From: Flaccisagitta enflata
Taxonomy: Eukaryota > Chaetognatha > Sagittoidea > Aphragmophora
Reading direction: 5' to 3'
Assembly: GCA_965153355.1 (NCBI GenBank)
Contig: OZ231128.1
Coordinates: 20,832,001 to 20,896,000, forward strand
Length of the DNA: 64,000 nucleotides
The stretch's first letter is position 1. The number at the start of each line of letters is the position of its first letter. Made by a program: the position numbers and the translations under genes. The notes beneath the pieces are model-generated. The model did no database searches. It was not told where the DNA came from and saw nothing but the letters and a program-made list of their open reading frames with translations. This document shows positions 13,101 through 23,062 of the stretch, piece after piece.

Positions 13101-14316
13101 GGGCCCCCCACCCCTTCCAGTTTAAGCGCAACCACTGGCGCAAATCTTGAAAAGAAAATCCGAAAAACTACATGAGTACTTTGAAAAAAAGAGTTTACAG
13201 CAGAATACAGAATTATTAATAAAAGGCCTGGTTTTGCACAACAATCTCTCAAAGGCTTGGCTTTATGTTGGACCCTTGACTTTTTCCTTTTTTTGTTTTT
13301 GTTTTTTTCTTTTTTCTCCCTTTTCCCCTTTCTTTCTGCTAAATTTCAATGACAATTGAGGGGCCCTCCGGGCCCCCCATAGGTAGCCACCGGCAGTGGG
13401 ATTGATTTGTCTGCATTATTTTTTTGTCAACCAAAGCTTAAATATTCCTGTAAGTATCTGGAATTTCGTTCAAAGGAACAAAATTGGTTATGTAATTGAA
13501 TGCCGTTTACCTCATCAATTTTCTCCTTGCGGCTCATTGCGGCTTACCTGTCAAAGGTTGAATTCTAATATGCAAATTAGTCTAATTGGCTAATTTGCAT
13601 AAGCATATGCATCTTAATGACTTCCAAATTTCATGAAATTTTAGGTGATGTTGGTAGATGTTGCTTGGAAGCTACGGTCTGAATTTTAATCCAAATTTCG
13701 CATTTCTAATGGGGGAAAATGATGATTTTACTGAAAACAAAAATAATAAGGCCAATAAACGTTAAACTTAGTGTATTTAACCCTATTTGCTCACATCCCT
13801 TTGAGAAAAAATCGCTCGCTAACATCTTACAAGATGCATATGAGTACATCACAACTAAAAAAATAGTAAAAACTATTTTTTAAATTTTTGACTTCTCCAA
13901 ACTACCATAGGCCCAGGAGCCTGTAATTTGTATAGGTTGTACAGGCCTCTACATACCACTGCCCAGTCTACCCCTAGCCAAACCACACCCCTGCCGCAGA
14001 ATGACCGAAACACATGATGAATACAATAAGGAGGTACGTGATCGATGAAAGAGGAAAGTAATCAAAAATATTTTCTGTTTTTTTTTCACTCAACCTTGAC
14101 GGACAGACAGAATGACCGCCTGGCGGAAAGGACAGAGCCTTTTATAGAGGCAGTTGGCGCACCTCAAACCTAACTCACCCAATCCGTTGAGAAACCATGA
14201 GAAAACGTAGAGAGAAAGGGAAGAGGAAGAGGCGAAGACTAAATTGGTGAGTCCTGTCAACGCCAATCCTACGCAGAACATCAGCCGAGCTGAGAGGTAA
14301 TCGGACAAGACGGCCC
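7033..14316 (-). CDS. SLC37A4: SLC37A4-like glucose-6-phosphate transporter, partial spliced gene
   Basis: Four exons (14316-14179, 9556-9330, 8083-7958, 7135-7033) have GT-AG borders and compatible phases (1, 0, 0, 1). Together they encode about 198 residues that follow the order of the endoplasmic-reticulum glucose-6-phosphate:phosphate antiporter, a 12-helix major facilitator protein supplying glucose-6-phosphatase. Landmarks I recognise from the family are VLSDYLSAR, FLNGL, GWPACAKILKAWFPP, FGTWWSVLSTS, PILAT, the EDVGL loop, TGYLTVFLVKT and DWGQMYLIQE. The first exons (N-terminal helices) and last exons (the final four or five helices) are not visible; they would lie above 14.3 kb towards the N gap and below 7.0 kb or off the window. 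Introns are 0.8-4.6 kb and packed with repeats. Other SLC37 paralogues are less likely given the GTWW and EDVGL signatures. Confidence 0.85.
7525..7700. repeat. Degenerate ATGAATGA repeat
   Basis: Repeated TTTTTATGAATGAATG-type units with drift, in the intron between the 7135 and 7958 exon edges. Confidence 0.75.
7958..8083 (-). CDS. SLC37A4: SLC37A4-like exon (central cytoplasmic loop)
   Basis: Acceptor TTTTCCTCTCAG, donor GTAATATT; 126 nt, phase 0 at both ends. Encodes NSPEDVGLPAV and continues to LLKFPFLQ. This is the hydrophilic loop after helix six, which in the family carries an EP(A/E)DVGL motif. Confidence 0.82.
8797..9124. mobile_element. Family B element: inverted repeats flanking a 21-bp minisatellite
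   Basis: Outer arms of about 52 bp are inverted copies of each other (8797-8849 and 9071-9124), containing GAAGTCCTGTAGAACACAGG-like sequence. Between them lie about seven imperfect copies of an AGGCCTGAGAGGGCAGATTTC unit. The same design recurs at 43.8-44.3 kb with a different internal unit. Confidence 0.65.
9330..9556 (-). CDS. SLC37A4: SLC37A4-like exon (GTWW helix region)
   Basis: Acceptor ACAAAAG before CCCAGGGCGC, donor GTGAGATT after CTCAAG; 227 nt. Using the CCCAGG acceptor rather than the AG five bases downstream keeps the frame with the upstream exon and restores the conserved NGLAQG-type junction. Encodes QGAGWPACAKILKAWFPPSS, then FGTWWSVLSTSSNVAGSVAP, ending at a hydrophobic helix with LLSLK. 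Confidence 0.88.
10711..11352. mobile_element. TA-flanked MITE, TACAGT...GATGGGAGC family
   Basis: Left end TACAGTTTGATGGGAGCAAA and GACCTAGACAGGAGG match the element at 38208-38787. The right end GCTCCCATGGTACTGTA is the inverted counterpart. The centre contains a family-A-like GGGTTGGGCAGGGGCAGTGA segment near 11.09 kb, suggesting a nested insertion. Confidence 0.65.
11448..11566 (+). repeat. Dispersed repeat family A copy
   Basis: Divergent hairpin start TTGCGGATACGCAACT, then CTTGCCATGTTGGTCTGTTG, then CTCCTGCCAACCCATCCGCA, then GTGTATACGGTCTTGTT. Confidence 0.65.
12344..12475 (-). repeat. Dispersed repeat family A copy
   Basis: Inverted copy from GAACAAGGCTGGATACACGG to the hairpin end AGTTGCGTTTCCGCGACT. 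Confidence 0.75.
12904..13092 (-). repeat. Dispersed repeat family A copy
   Basis: Inverted copy from AACAAGGCCGGATACACGGC to the hairpin end AGTCGCGTGCACGCGACT, with a CCGA-rich centre. Confidence 0.78.
14179..14316 (-). CDS. SLC37A4: SLC37A4-like exon (helix 3-4 region)
   Basis: Acceptor TCGCTCACGCAG, donor GTGAGTTA; 138 nt, starting mid-codon and ending in phase 1. Encodes AVLSDYLSARLMFCVGLALT, then GLTNLVFASSSS, and ends in FLNGL. The LSDxxSAR motif is the loop after the second helix in this major facilitator family. An upstream in-frame ATG lies before the acceptor but would put intron sequence into the protein, so I do not use it. Confidence 0.85.
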
Positions 14317-14378
14317 CTGCGTGAGCGAAGAAAGGAAACCGGAACCCAAACATTGTTTATAAGTTAAAACCCGGGGCG

Positions 14379-15536
14379 ATGGCAATGACGATGATGGCAA
14401 TGGCGACGATGGCAATGACGACGATGGCATCGACGACGATGGCAACAACGACGATGGCAAGGGCGACGATGGCAATGGCGACGATGGCAATGGCGACGAT
14501 GGCAATGGCGACGATGGCAATGGCGACGATGGCAATGACGACGATGGCAATGACGACGATGGCAATGACGACAATGGCAATGACGACAATGGCAATGACG
14601 ACGATGGCAATGACGACGGCAATGGCGATGATGGAAATGTTGACAATGGCAATGTTGACGATGGCAATGTTGACGATGGCAGTAACGACGATGGCAATGT
14701 TGACGATGGCAATGTTGACGATGGCAATGTTGACGATGGCAATAACGATGATGGCAATAACGATGATGGCAATAACGACGATGGCAATAACGACGATGGC
14801 AATAACGACGATGGCAATAACGACGATGGCAACGACAATGACAAGGACGATGATGGCAACAACGACAATGGCAATGCCCACATTGACAACCATTACGAGG
14901 GCAATGACGACAATGGCAATGACAATGACGACAATGGCAATGACAATGACGACAATGGCAATGACAATGACGACAATGGCAATGACAATGACGACAATGG
15001 CAATGACAATGACGACAATGGCAATGACAATGACGACAATGGCAATGGCAATGACGACAATGGCAATGACAATGACGACAATGGCAATGACAATGACGAC
15101 AATGGCAATGGCAATGACGACAATGGCAATGACAATGACGACAATGGCAATGACGACAATGGCAATGACGACAATGGCAATGACGACAATGGCAATGACG
15201 ACAATGGCAATGACGACAATGGCAATGACGACAATGGCAATGACGACAACGGCAATGACGACAACGGCAATGACGACAATGGCAATGACGACAATGGCAA
15301 TGACGACAATGGCAATGACGACAATGGCAATAACGACAATAGCAATACTGAGTTTTTTTTGACGACGATGGCAATGACGACGATGGCAATGACGACGATG
15401 GCAATGACGACGATGGCAATGACGACAATAGCAACAACGACGACAGCAATGACGATATCAATGACGACGATGGCAACGACGACAATGGCATTGACGACGG
15501 CAATGACGACGATGGCAATAATGACGAAAGAAAAGA
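14379..15536. repeat. 15-bp/9-bp GAC-AAT-GGC minisatellite, 1.16 kb
   Basis: Tandem array of AATGACGACGATGGC-like and AATGACAATGACGAC-like units, broken by a poly-T at about 15351-15360. All frames on both strands remain open for up to about 400 codons because the unit length is a multiple of three. The encoded products are pure Met/Thr/Ala, Cys/His/Arg or Ile/Val/Ala repeats, so I do not call genes. Confidence 0.92.
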
Positions 15537-17288
15537 CGAGACGATGAATGTGTCTATAAATTCTACCATGCACATAGCAGTGAGAGAGAGACTATGACAT
15601 GGGATAAAATTAGTTATGGAAAACTCACTGAGATAGCGCGTAAAATACTGGTTCAATTTGCCAACATCATCACATTACATCTAAGTAAAGGAATATTAGA
15701 TTATGCATGAATTCCCCAGCTGGATGTAAGCACAGTGTAAACAAGAGTAAACAGAGGCAAACAGATACAAATGGAACCAACTTCTCACAGGGTGATCTAT
15801 TATCAATCGGGGGAAAGTTCATTCATAGTAAAAAATTTGATATTTTATCATCAGACAATGAACAAAACTTTTCAACCAATTTTGACAATCAAATTGTATA
15901 TCTTTTCATAAACATTCTAACCTTTCCTTATTAATTCATTACGATTCAAAATTATGAGTTTAGTTAAATTTATACAAAAATGGACCTAACTTTAATTTTC
16001 AAAAAAATGATTTTTAATCGCGTGCTACGCGACACTACACCCCGCTTTGTCCGTCGGTCGGTTGGTCGGTTGGTCGGTCGGTCGGTCCCCATTTTACTTT
16101 TTTTATGTTTTTGCGGTCTTTGGCCTCACTGCACTTGCCCAAGTGCTTTAATAACTCAAATACTGCCCCTGCCCACCCGCACGCGACTAGGGTAGCCGTG
16201 TATCCGGCCTTGTTTTCTTTTAGCGGACCAAATTAGCCAGAAATTCTTACTTTGTTAATTCTTTTAAAATATTAAGTCGCCCTGCCCTATCACTGCTCCT
16301 GCCCACCCGCACACGAGTAGGATAGCCGTATATCTAACCTTGTCTTTGAATACCAACATTGTTTTTTTCCATTTTTCATTTAGATAATACTTTTAGAATA
16401 CTTTTCCCATGTTGAAAAAATCACCCTGTTGCTTACCCATTTTCTACCGGTTAAATGGAGGTAGGTTATATTTGGGCAGCTCATTTGATTCCTCTTTTCA
16501 TGCTCAATCGATTGATACCCATAATGATCATAAAATCTGAATTCTTGGCTCCCGCCTCGCGCTTCAAAGTGCCACGTGCGTCAATTAGCGTTAAACGGCA
16601 AAAATTCATTGTTGGCGTCGATCTTGTTGTTGTTTACCAAGCTGTCTATCGCAAAAAAAAAAAATGTTATTTTGACTTTTTTCTTTCATGGCAAGTACCC
16701 ATACCATCTTTCTAGGATTTAAAGCATAAATCGGGGACCTAGAAACCTTCCTATGATGTCACTATCTAAACCGGAAGTGGCATATTCTAGCGTAAACAAG
16801 GCAAACACCTTTAAGTCCCGTGCGAGATTTACAGATTGACTTAGAATGACTTAGGAGGACTTGAAATGACTCATACATTTAAATGACTTAAAGAAATAAA
16901 ATTGATAAAATAAAATTGATAAAAAAGTAAGTGTGATGGACCGACAGACCGACTGACCAACTAACGGACAGATGGACCGACAAAGCTGGGTGTAGAGTCG
17001 CGTGTACGCAACTGATAATAGAGCTGGGTTGTCATTGTGATGCTCAATCCATTCGTTTTTCCAAGCTAGATCAATTGATACCCATAAGGACCATATCAAA
17101 ATTTTGGGCTCAGACCTCGCGTCTTTACTGCCATCTGCGTCAAAATGATCCAAATTAGCAAAAATTCATTATTCTTTCTTGTTTTCGTGCAATATTTGCA
17201 TGGAAAAATTATATTTTGGCCCCTTTTTTTCAGGTCTCATGTCATCTCGTCTTTTTGATAGTAGTGAGATTGCTGTTGACAGCTTTTA

Positions 17289-17290
<2 letters not shown>
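15537..17290. other. Intergenic or intronic stretch with a duplicated 145-bp segment
   Basis: No coding signal. About 16495-16640 and 17037-17180 are diverged copies of each other, sharing GATACCCATAA, the CCTCGCG segment, TGCGTCAA and GCAAAAATTCATT. Family A copies at 16017-16215 and about 16935-17012 lie within it. Confidence 0.6.
16017..16215 (+). repeat. Dispersed repeat family A copy with (GGTC)n centre
   Basis: Starts TCGCGTGCTACGCGACACTA, then a long GGTCGGTTGGTC run, then TTTTTGCGGTCTTTGGCCTC, then CCTGCCCACCCGCACGCGAC, ending GCCGTGTATCCGGCCTTGTT. Confidence 0.8.

Positions 17291-17291
<1 letters not shown>

Positions 17292-17382
<91 letters not shown>
17292..17382. repeat. (GA)n microsatellite
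   Basis: Uninterrupted GA run of about 90 bp. Confidence 0.97.
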
Positions 17383-17384
<2 letters not shown>

Positions 17385-17959
17385 ACATGACCGTATCGAT
17401 GATGAATTCGATGACGCGTTTCGGAACCAAAATGCGCAGAACTGTTCGGTGATTCTTAAAGGAAAGAATCAGAGTGGATGAAACATCAATGAAAATGATG
17501 ACGATAACGATGATGTCAATATGAGAGTGAGGGTCACCTGTTCACAGTGGAAGACTCAAAATTGATAGGGTGGCTAATGCAGAAATAAAAAAAACAAGGG
17601 GCTTGATAAAAGACAATCTGGGAAAGAGTTGATTATTACAAAGAATCAAGGGAGAAAGAGGCATTAGGGTTAAGTGGGGCAAAATAGGTCACCCACTTTT
17701 TTTGAAGAATATGAGGAAAATGTTGGCGATTCTGACCCAACTCCCCCTATTGATGGGAGTGAGGGAATGAAATCAACGCCTAAATGGGTAATTCCGGTGT
17801 TGCAAGAAGAAATACCGGCCCGATCAGCGGAAGTAGCAAAGAACTCAAAACGGCTTTCTTGCTCAAACACCACTGCACCATGATCTTCTCCAAAATTCCC
17901 CTTCCTTCCCGTCCAATTCGCATCAGATTTGAGTTCAGATGATGCAACTTATGACGCCG

Positions 17960-18054
17960 ATCTCTCTCTCTCGCTCTCTCGCTCTCTTGCTCTCTCGCTC
18001 TCTTGCTCTCTCGCTCTCTTGCTCTCTCGCTCTCTCGCTCTCTCGCTCTCTCTT
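17960..18054. repeat. (CTCTCTCG/CTCTCTTG)n repeat
   Basis: Octamer repeat alternating CTCTCTCG and CTCTCTTG. Confidence 0.9.
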
Positions 18055-18146
18055 ATTTTGCACATCCTCTTCAAGGGTGTATATAGTTCAGTGATATTGG
18101 ATTTTTTTCCACCCCCTGGTCCTTTGATTTTTTCCCCCAGCAGTTG

Positions 18147-18440
18147 AACAAGGCCGTATACACGGCAAGACAGTCACGGAGGGTTGGGCAGGGGCTGTCA
18201 TGCAAAAATCGCTCGAAATTCAAAAATATTTGGGAGGTACCGACCTACCGACCAACACAGCAAGGTGTAGAGTCGCGTGTCCACGACTTTTTTAGTCGCG
18301 GACACGCGACTACACCTTGCCGTATCGGTCCGTCTGTCCGTTGGTCCAGCCGTCCATCACATTGAATTCCGACTGATTTTCGCAGTACTGCTCCTGCCAA
18401 ACCGTCCGCGACTGGATTGCCGTGTACCCGGCCTTATTTT
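18147..18440. repeat. Head-to-head pair of family A repeats
   Basis: A minus-oriented copy (18147-18288) meets a plus-oriented copy (18293-18440) hairpin to hairpin, forming an imperfect 290-bp palindrome. It sits inside another repeat: sequence on both sides (GGGTGTATATAGTTC near 18076, and CCTCTGATTTTATTCCCTCT near 18567) resembles the two halves of the uninterrupted element at 46133-46446. Confidence 0.7.
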
Positions 18441-18926
18441 GGGGTTTATTCATCTGTAACTTTGTGACATTGTTGTAAAATGTCATCTTTAAATACTGCC
18501 AAAAGTGTGAAAAAAGGTTTTATTTCCTTTTTTTTTTCCGTAGATTACCTTCCCCATATTCAAACCCTCTGATTTTATTCCCTCTCTGCAGGGGGTGGAG
18601 GGAAATATAGATCAGCATACACGTCTGCTTTTTCTCTCATATTGCTATTACTGACAAACCCTGACCTTAGCTTTTTAGTCGCGGACACGCGACTGCTACT
18701 TTTCAGTTTTTCCATCCATCCCTCTGTCCATCTGTTAATTGTTTTTCGAGGTTTTCCGCTAATGTCCACCAGTCTGCGATTAAATGCTGCCATGCATTTG
18801 GCCTTTATCCTCCTCCTTAACAAATGCTACAAATATCTCAAACTCATTGCGCCAATTACCACAAACGAATTTTGCCTCATCTTGTTTCTTCATCAGCTTT
18901 GTTGCATCCACCCCTCTCTCTCTTTC

Positions 18927-18936
18927 NNNNNNNNNN
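18927..18936. other. Assembly gap (10 N)
   Basis: Ten unknown bases, which look like a scaffold join of unknown true size. The SLC37A4-like exons lie on one side and the Polinton plus MYCBP2 exons on the other, so their adjacency depends on this join. Confidence 0.98.
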
Positions 18937-20657
18937 CATGCATGTTGATAGATTATTGTTGCTTCAGATTATACATTCAGGAATCTCTTTCCTAAAAGTT
19001 AAGTAATTTGCAAAGATGGATATCGTGTTTTTTTTTTTTGTGATTTCCTGTTTCTCAATTTTAACCTTCCTCCCTCTTCTCTTCTTCTTTATGAGCTTCA
19101 GGCTTGTGTCGAAGCCTGATTAATCATCCAGATCAGATGCATCTCTAACAAGCTCAGATTGTTATCATTATTATTGATGTCACACTTGTGAGTGTGTAGA
19201 AGCGTTTTATCGATGTTTTGAATTTTCATGATAGGATTGGCTGTATTTTTATTTCATCTCAATTTTTTTTTTCTTATCTGCTTCTTTGACTTTTCTTAGT
19301 ATGCATAGTTATGATGAAGAGTTCTTTTCCTTGATTGATGACATCCATTTTTGTACCTAGTAAGAATAGGAATAGTATCAATGAATTTCACTATCAAGGC
19401 AGGAATTTTCAACTACTGACCCACATGCATGCATGATGCCAGATCATTTCAGACAGCTTAGAAAATAGGAACATAAAATGATAAAATATTTTGGGTGATT
19501 CATCATGATGCCACTTTTATCTATCTGACTTGGGTTCTTTTTGTTCTGAAATTTGAAAATTTATCAATATCAGAGAGGGATTATTGTTGTCCGTGGTAGT
19601 GTTTAAAATCGGGCAAGAAATTATGTATTTTTTGTATGAGTTGTAATGGCTTCTGGGACATACAGACATCTCATGGATCAAGAAATTATAGATACTCCTT
19701 ACTTTACTGGCAGGATCGAGGTTATTTAACTTGGTTTCAATAGTTTGCTCTCGAGATTTAGAAGGATTTATTCGGGTGAGGGATTACGAGATGATCTTAT
19801 GGAGTTTGCCATGAGGATCTAAAATGCGAGGATGGATCCGCACGTTGACATCGCCATCTCTACTACCAATACTTTAGAACTATATCAAATCTTTCTAGAA
19901 ATCTTTCTTTTTTCACTTTCGCCGATAAATATTTGTAATGAACTTTTCTTCTCAACCATTTTTCCTAAAACTGAAAGAAGTAAACTAAAAAATCATGAAC
20001 TTTCTTATTTCATCGCTGTCGGCAGAAAAATGAATAATCCAATGTCATATCCAAGATGAGAGTATCGCTACTTACCACACAACATGATTTAAGGTGCCAC
20101 ATGATGAAGATAGCTTCAAAAGTCTAAAAGACCGCAGTGCGCTTTTTGGAAAAAGATCAAGAAGAAAAAGAAGCAAAAAGGGTTTTGCCCTGCAACGCGG
20201 GTTTAAGACTATCTGTACATTTTGAGGTTTTGTATATAAAATTTTTGAATTGCGGAGAGTAACCACCAGAAAAAGGCCGGATGCTGTATCTGCTGATTTA
20301 TTTGAACAAAATTGACGTGATCTAAGTCGGTTCCATGACTGGGCTGCTCATGACTGCCGGAACATGCCCGTTTGGCGGCTAGCACTTTCTTTCACTTTTG
20401 GGACGCTTTGTCGCATTGGATACTGATTATTGTTTGTGTGACAGAGAGAGACAGAGAGAGAGAGATATATATATAGTATCTTATCGTTATTTCTCGCGTT
20501 GTAACATTAATATTACAGCTTATATCTTTTTCTTATTGTTGTTGAAATAAAGGTTTTGTAAATAAAATCACCCTCTCTTTTTTTTTTCTTCGAATTTAAC
20601 TTTTCCTCTCTTTTTAATGTGGCTGTACCTAATCTCTTGGCCAGTTTAAGGTGGAAG

Positions 20658-20724
20658 TTTCCAGTGGCGCAATTGTGAGCGCACAGACTTATGATGCGGA
20701 GGTGTGAGTTCAATCACCTGGAGC
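20658..20724 (+). pseudogene. Degenerate tRNA-Ile(UAU)-like sequence
   Basis: Resembles tRNA-Ile with a UAU anticodon: a D-arm-like GTGGCGCAATTGTGAGCGC, a loop CTTATGA, a T-arm-like GTGAGTTCAATCAC, and a closing CCTGGAGCA that pairs with the 5' TTCCAG. The anticodon stem is mostly unpaired and the T arm lacks about three bases. It is therefore a pseudogene or the head of a tRNA-derived SINE, not a working tRNA. Confidence 0.45.
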
Positions 20725-21810
20725 ATATATTTTTTTCTAATAAGACTCCCATGGTTTTATTTCCAGGTCGATGGCGTTATCCTCCGAAAAAGCAATATTT
20801 TGACGATTTTCCATCATGTTGTGAAAGTCTCAGGCCGTGGTAAGCGCGCACAGCAAATTTGATGAGGAGACGCTGAGGCGGTATCGACTCAAGCTATCAA
20901 ACAGGAGAAATTAAAATCCATCTGCATGAGAAGCGTTAAATTATCGCTATCTCTTCCACTACCTAAACTTGTCCTCCCGCATGAGCATCGGATTGCAGCT
21001 CGAAAGCGCATTTGTCAGTAAACCCCACAACTTTTCGCTTCACCTATTCAGTTCATCAACGTGACGCTGGAAGCAGTTGCATCAGCTGAGAAGAATTTTT
21101 GTAAACAACAACTGCTTTCTTTAGCTTTCTAACCTTCTTTTTTACTCTCTACTTACTTATCAGGTTTATGTTTTTGCAGGAAATTACAATACCCGCTCCT
21201 GAAGATGATACAGTGAGGCTGCTTTCTTCTTAGTTATTATTGTTCGTTGTTGCTTTGAGGACCGTTCTCTGAAGGATGAGAAAGAGGATTTGCCCGATCA
21301 GTGAGAAGGGCCTGGCGCGGGGATAACCACCTACTCGCGCCTAACCCAGGCGCTTTGATGTTAGCTGACTGTTAGTTGGTGGTACACACATGATTTACTT
21401 CAGTAGTTTTAGTTTCATGTGATAGGATGGTGCTGGCGCGTCGGCCGCATTTGAGTAGGCTTTCGGTTTACTGGCCAAGGGATGATGAGTGGTTTCGAAG
21501 TCATCAGCGCGGGCATTAGCGGTTTTCGAATGGCGCAGATTACCGCATTAGTATTTAGTTTGCGCGATGGTTAACAGCGTTTTAATGCTTACTGCTATGT
21601 ACTATATTTTATTTAATAAATTTGTTTTCAGAACAAGAGAACTGATGAGAACGCTACATACCAAGAGCATATCTTTCAACGGGCTTAGTCATGAATTTCA
21701 AGCTGGGCACATTTAAGTTTCCAATTGCGCATCGCCTGGATTCGAATTTGCTGGATGCCTATTTGATCAATTTGTCTTATCGCCGCCACGTTCCTTGATA
21801 CAGTCAGCAA

Positions 21811-21890
21811 TGAATGAATGAATGAATGAATGAATGAATGAATGAATGAATTAATGAATGAAATGAATGAATGAACAATGAATGAATAAA
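21811..21890. repeat. (AATG)n microsatellite
   Basis: Tandem GAATGAAT units with a few interruptions. Confidence 0.92.
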
Positions 21891-22171
21891 TTAATGATGT
21901 GCTGATGATCGTTGATCTTCGTTATCGACACTTCGCAAATACGGCGACTCACCGGTGTACAAGGTGGTCAAGCTAACATTTGAGCGCATCAAGTCAAGCC
22001 ACAGTTGCACGTATTCCTCACGGATATTGTAATTGATAAATGCGATAACAAATAACAATAAATAACAATAAATAAATAAACAATAATAATAATAATAATA
22101 ACAATAACAAAAAAATAACAATAACAATAAACTACTACTTTGTCAGACGCTCATGTACTCTTTTTTTTCAG

Positions 22172-22353
22172 ATTCGTTCCTTTTCGCCGTCGACTATTAT
22201 CAATCCGACGTCAATGTCTACGCTGACATCGCAGATATCGCGGAAACATTAGATTTGTCTGTATATTCCAACTGTCACCCAATCTTCGTTCGAAATCCGG
22301 AGCGTCGAGAGTACCTTCTGCGATTGAAAGAGGCCAACACCGGCGTTCTCGGG
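22172..22353 (+). CDS. Polinton family B DNA polymerase, internal exon
   Basis: Acceptor TTTTTTTTCAG and donor GTGAGTGT bound a 182-nt exon whose frame ends on a codon boundary. The first two bases complete a codon for the second Asp of what appears to be the DTDS-type palm motif; SFLFAV follows, then a Tyr/Asp-rich stretch typical of Polinton polymerases. The N-terminal exonuclease and the rest of the palm domain are not visible upstream, so the gene is either split into short exons, truncated, or interrupted near the N gap. Confidence 0.7.
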
Positions 22354-22459
22354 GTGAGTGTTGTCATCGCCGTTATTTGCCATTTCCGGTTTGTTTTTTT
22401 CCTCATGCTTCATCGTTGATGTTGTTTAAATACATTTTCTTTCTCCACCCTGTCTTCAG

Positions 22460-23062
22460 AAACTTAAGGACGAATGTGGCGGCAACCGCGCCATCCAAGC
22501 TGTCGTCGCCATCAGGCCGAAGTGTTATGGTTACCGCACCATAGCACTTCCGGCATCTTTGTCGTCATCGACGCCACCATTGAGAGAAGCTACCGCCTTC
22601 GAGGAACTTCCTCCCACACCGCCTCAGTTGATGATTGACGAAGACAACGTTGATGAACCGATGTTGTCGATCGAGGAATCATCGAATAGCGGCGTCGACG
22701 AGCTGCTTGGTGCAGCGGCAGCTTTACCGGAAGCTTCAAGGACAAAGCTTCAAAGCTTTAAGGACATTTCAAAGGCCAAAGGGATCTCCAAGTCGACCGT
22801 CAGACGTGAAATCAACTTTGAAAATTACCAAAAGGCGCTCGACACACTGGATCCACAAAGACACGCTGTCCGATCGATCAAGAGCACAAACCACGTCATG
22901 CATCTGCAAGAAACTCTAAAAGCCAGCATCGTCGTCAATGATTCGAAACGCTTTTGGCTGAACAAATACCAAAGTGTGGCTTTCGGAAATGAGGCCGCCA
23001 CCTCCTCCCTTTCTTTGCCACCGCCTTGGACCTCACCACCGATCGATGATTCTGTGGAATAA
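22460..23062 (+). CDS. Polinton family B DNA polymerase, C-terminal exon
   Basis: Acceptor CTGTCTTCAG at 22459; 603 nt including the stop, in phase with the preceding exon. It begins with KLKDECGG and RPKCYGY, then a Pro/Glu/Ser-rich spacer. It continues with a C-terminal block containing KAKGISKSTV, INFENYQKAL, SIKSTNH and a final FWLNKYQSVAFGN, matching the order of the conserved tail of Maverick polymerases. The protein would copy the element using a terminal protein primer. It ends in a TAA that lies inside AATAAA. The spacer between the RPKCYGY and KAKG blocks seems longer than usual. Confidence 0.75.
   Translation, partial: KLKDECGGNRAIQAVVAIRPKCYGYRTIALPASLSSSTPPLREATAFEELPPTPPQLMIDEDNVDEPMLSIEESSNSGVDELLGAAAALPEASRTKLQSFKDISKAKGISKSTVRREINFENYQKALDTLDPQRHAVRSIKSTNHVMHLQETLKASIVVNDSKRFWLNKYQSVAFGNEAATSSLSLPPPWTSPPIDDSVE

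Larger units (their letters stand above)
11575..14178. other. SLC37A4-like intron, repeat-rich, no coding signal
   Basis: Contains family A copies (listed separately) and AT-rich DNA. Near 13.56-13.62 kb there is a short self-complementary stretch of ATGCAAATTAG-type sequence. No exon that I can support was seen here. Confidence 0.6.
18937..22171. other. Stretch upstream of the polymerase exons, little recognisable coding
   Basis: The missing N-terminal exons of the Polinton polymerase would be expected here, but no long frame is present. Possible short exons with GT-AG edges exist, for example 20767-20839 (73 bp, flanked by TTTCCAG and GTAAGC), but I could not match them to the polymerase. 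AATG and AAT/AAC microsatellites occupy 21811-22130. Confidence 0.5.

Noticed and set aside
14317-14353. ATG start extension (MFGFRFPFFAHA) before the SLC37A4-like exon
   Set aside because: A good acceptor (TCGCTCACGCAG) follows, and the extension has no similarity to the transporter.
14364-15656. A 430-codon Cys/His/Arg-rich frame and several other long frames
   Set aside because: Minisatellite with unit length divisible by three keeps every frame open; there is no non-repeat coding sequence.
20767-20839. Candidate polymerase exon with good splice borders
   Set aside because: All three frames are short and none could be matched to a polymerase motif.
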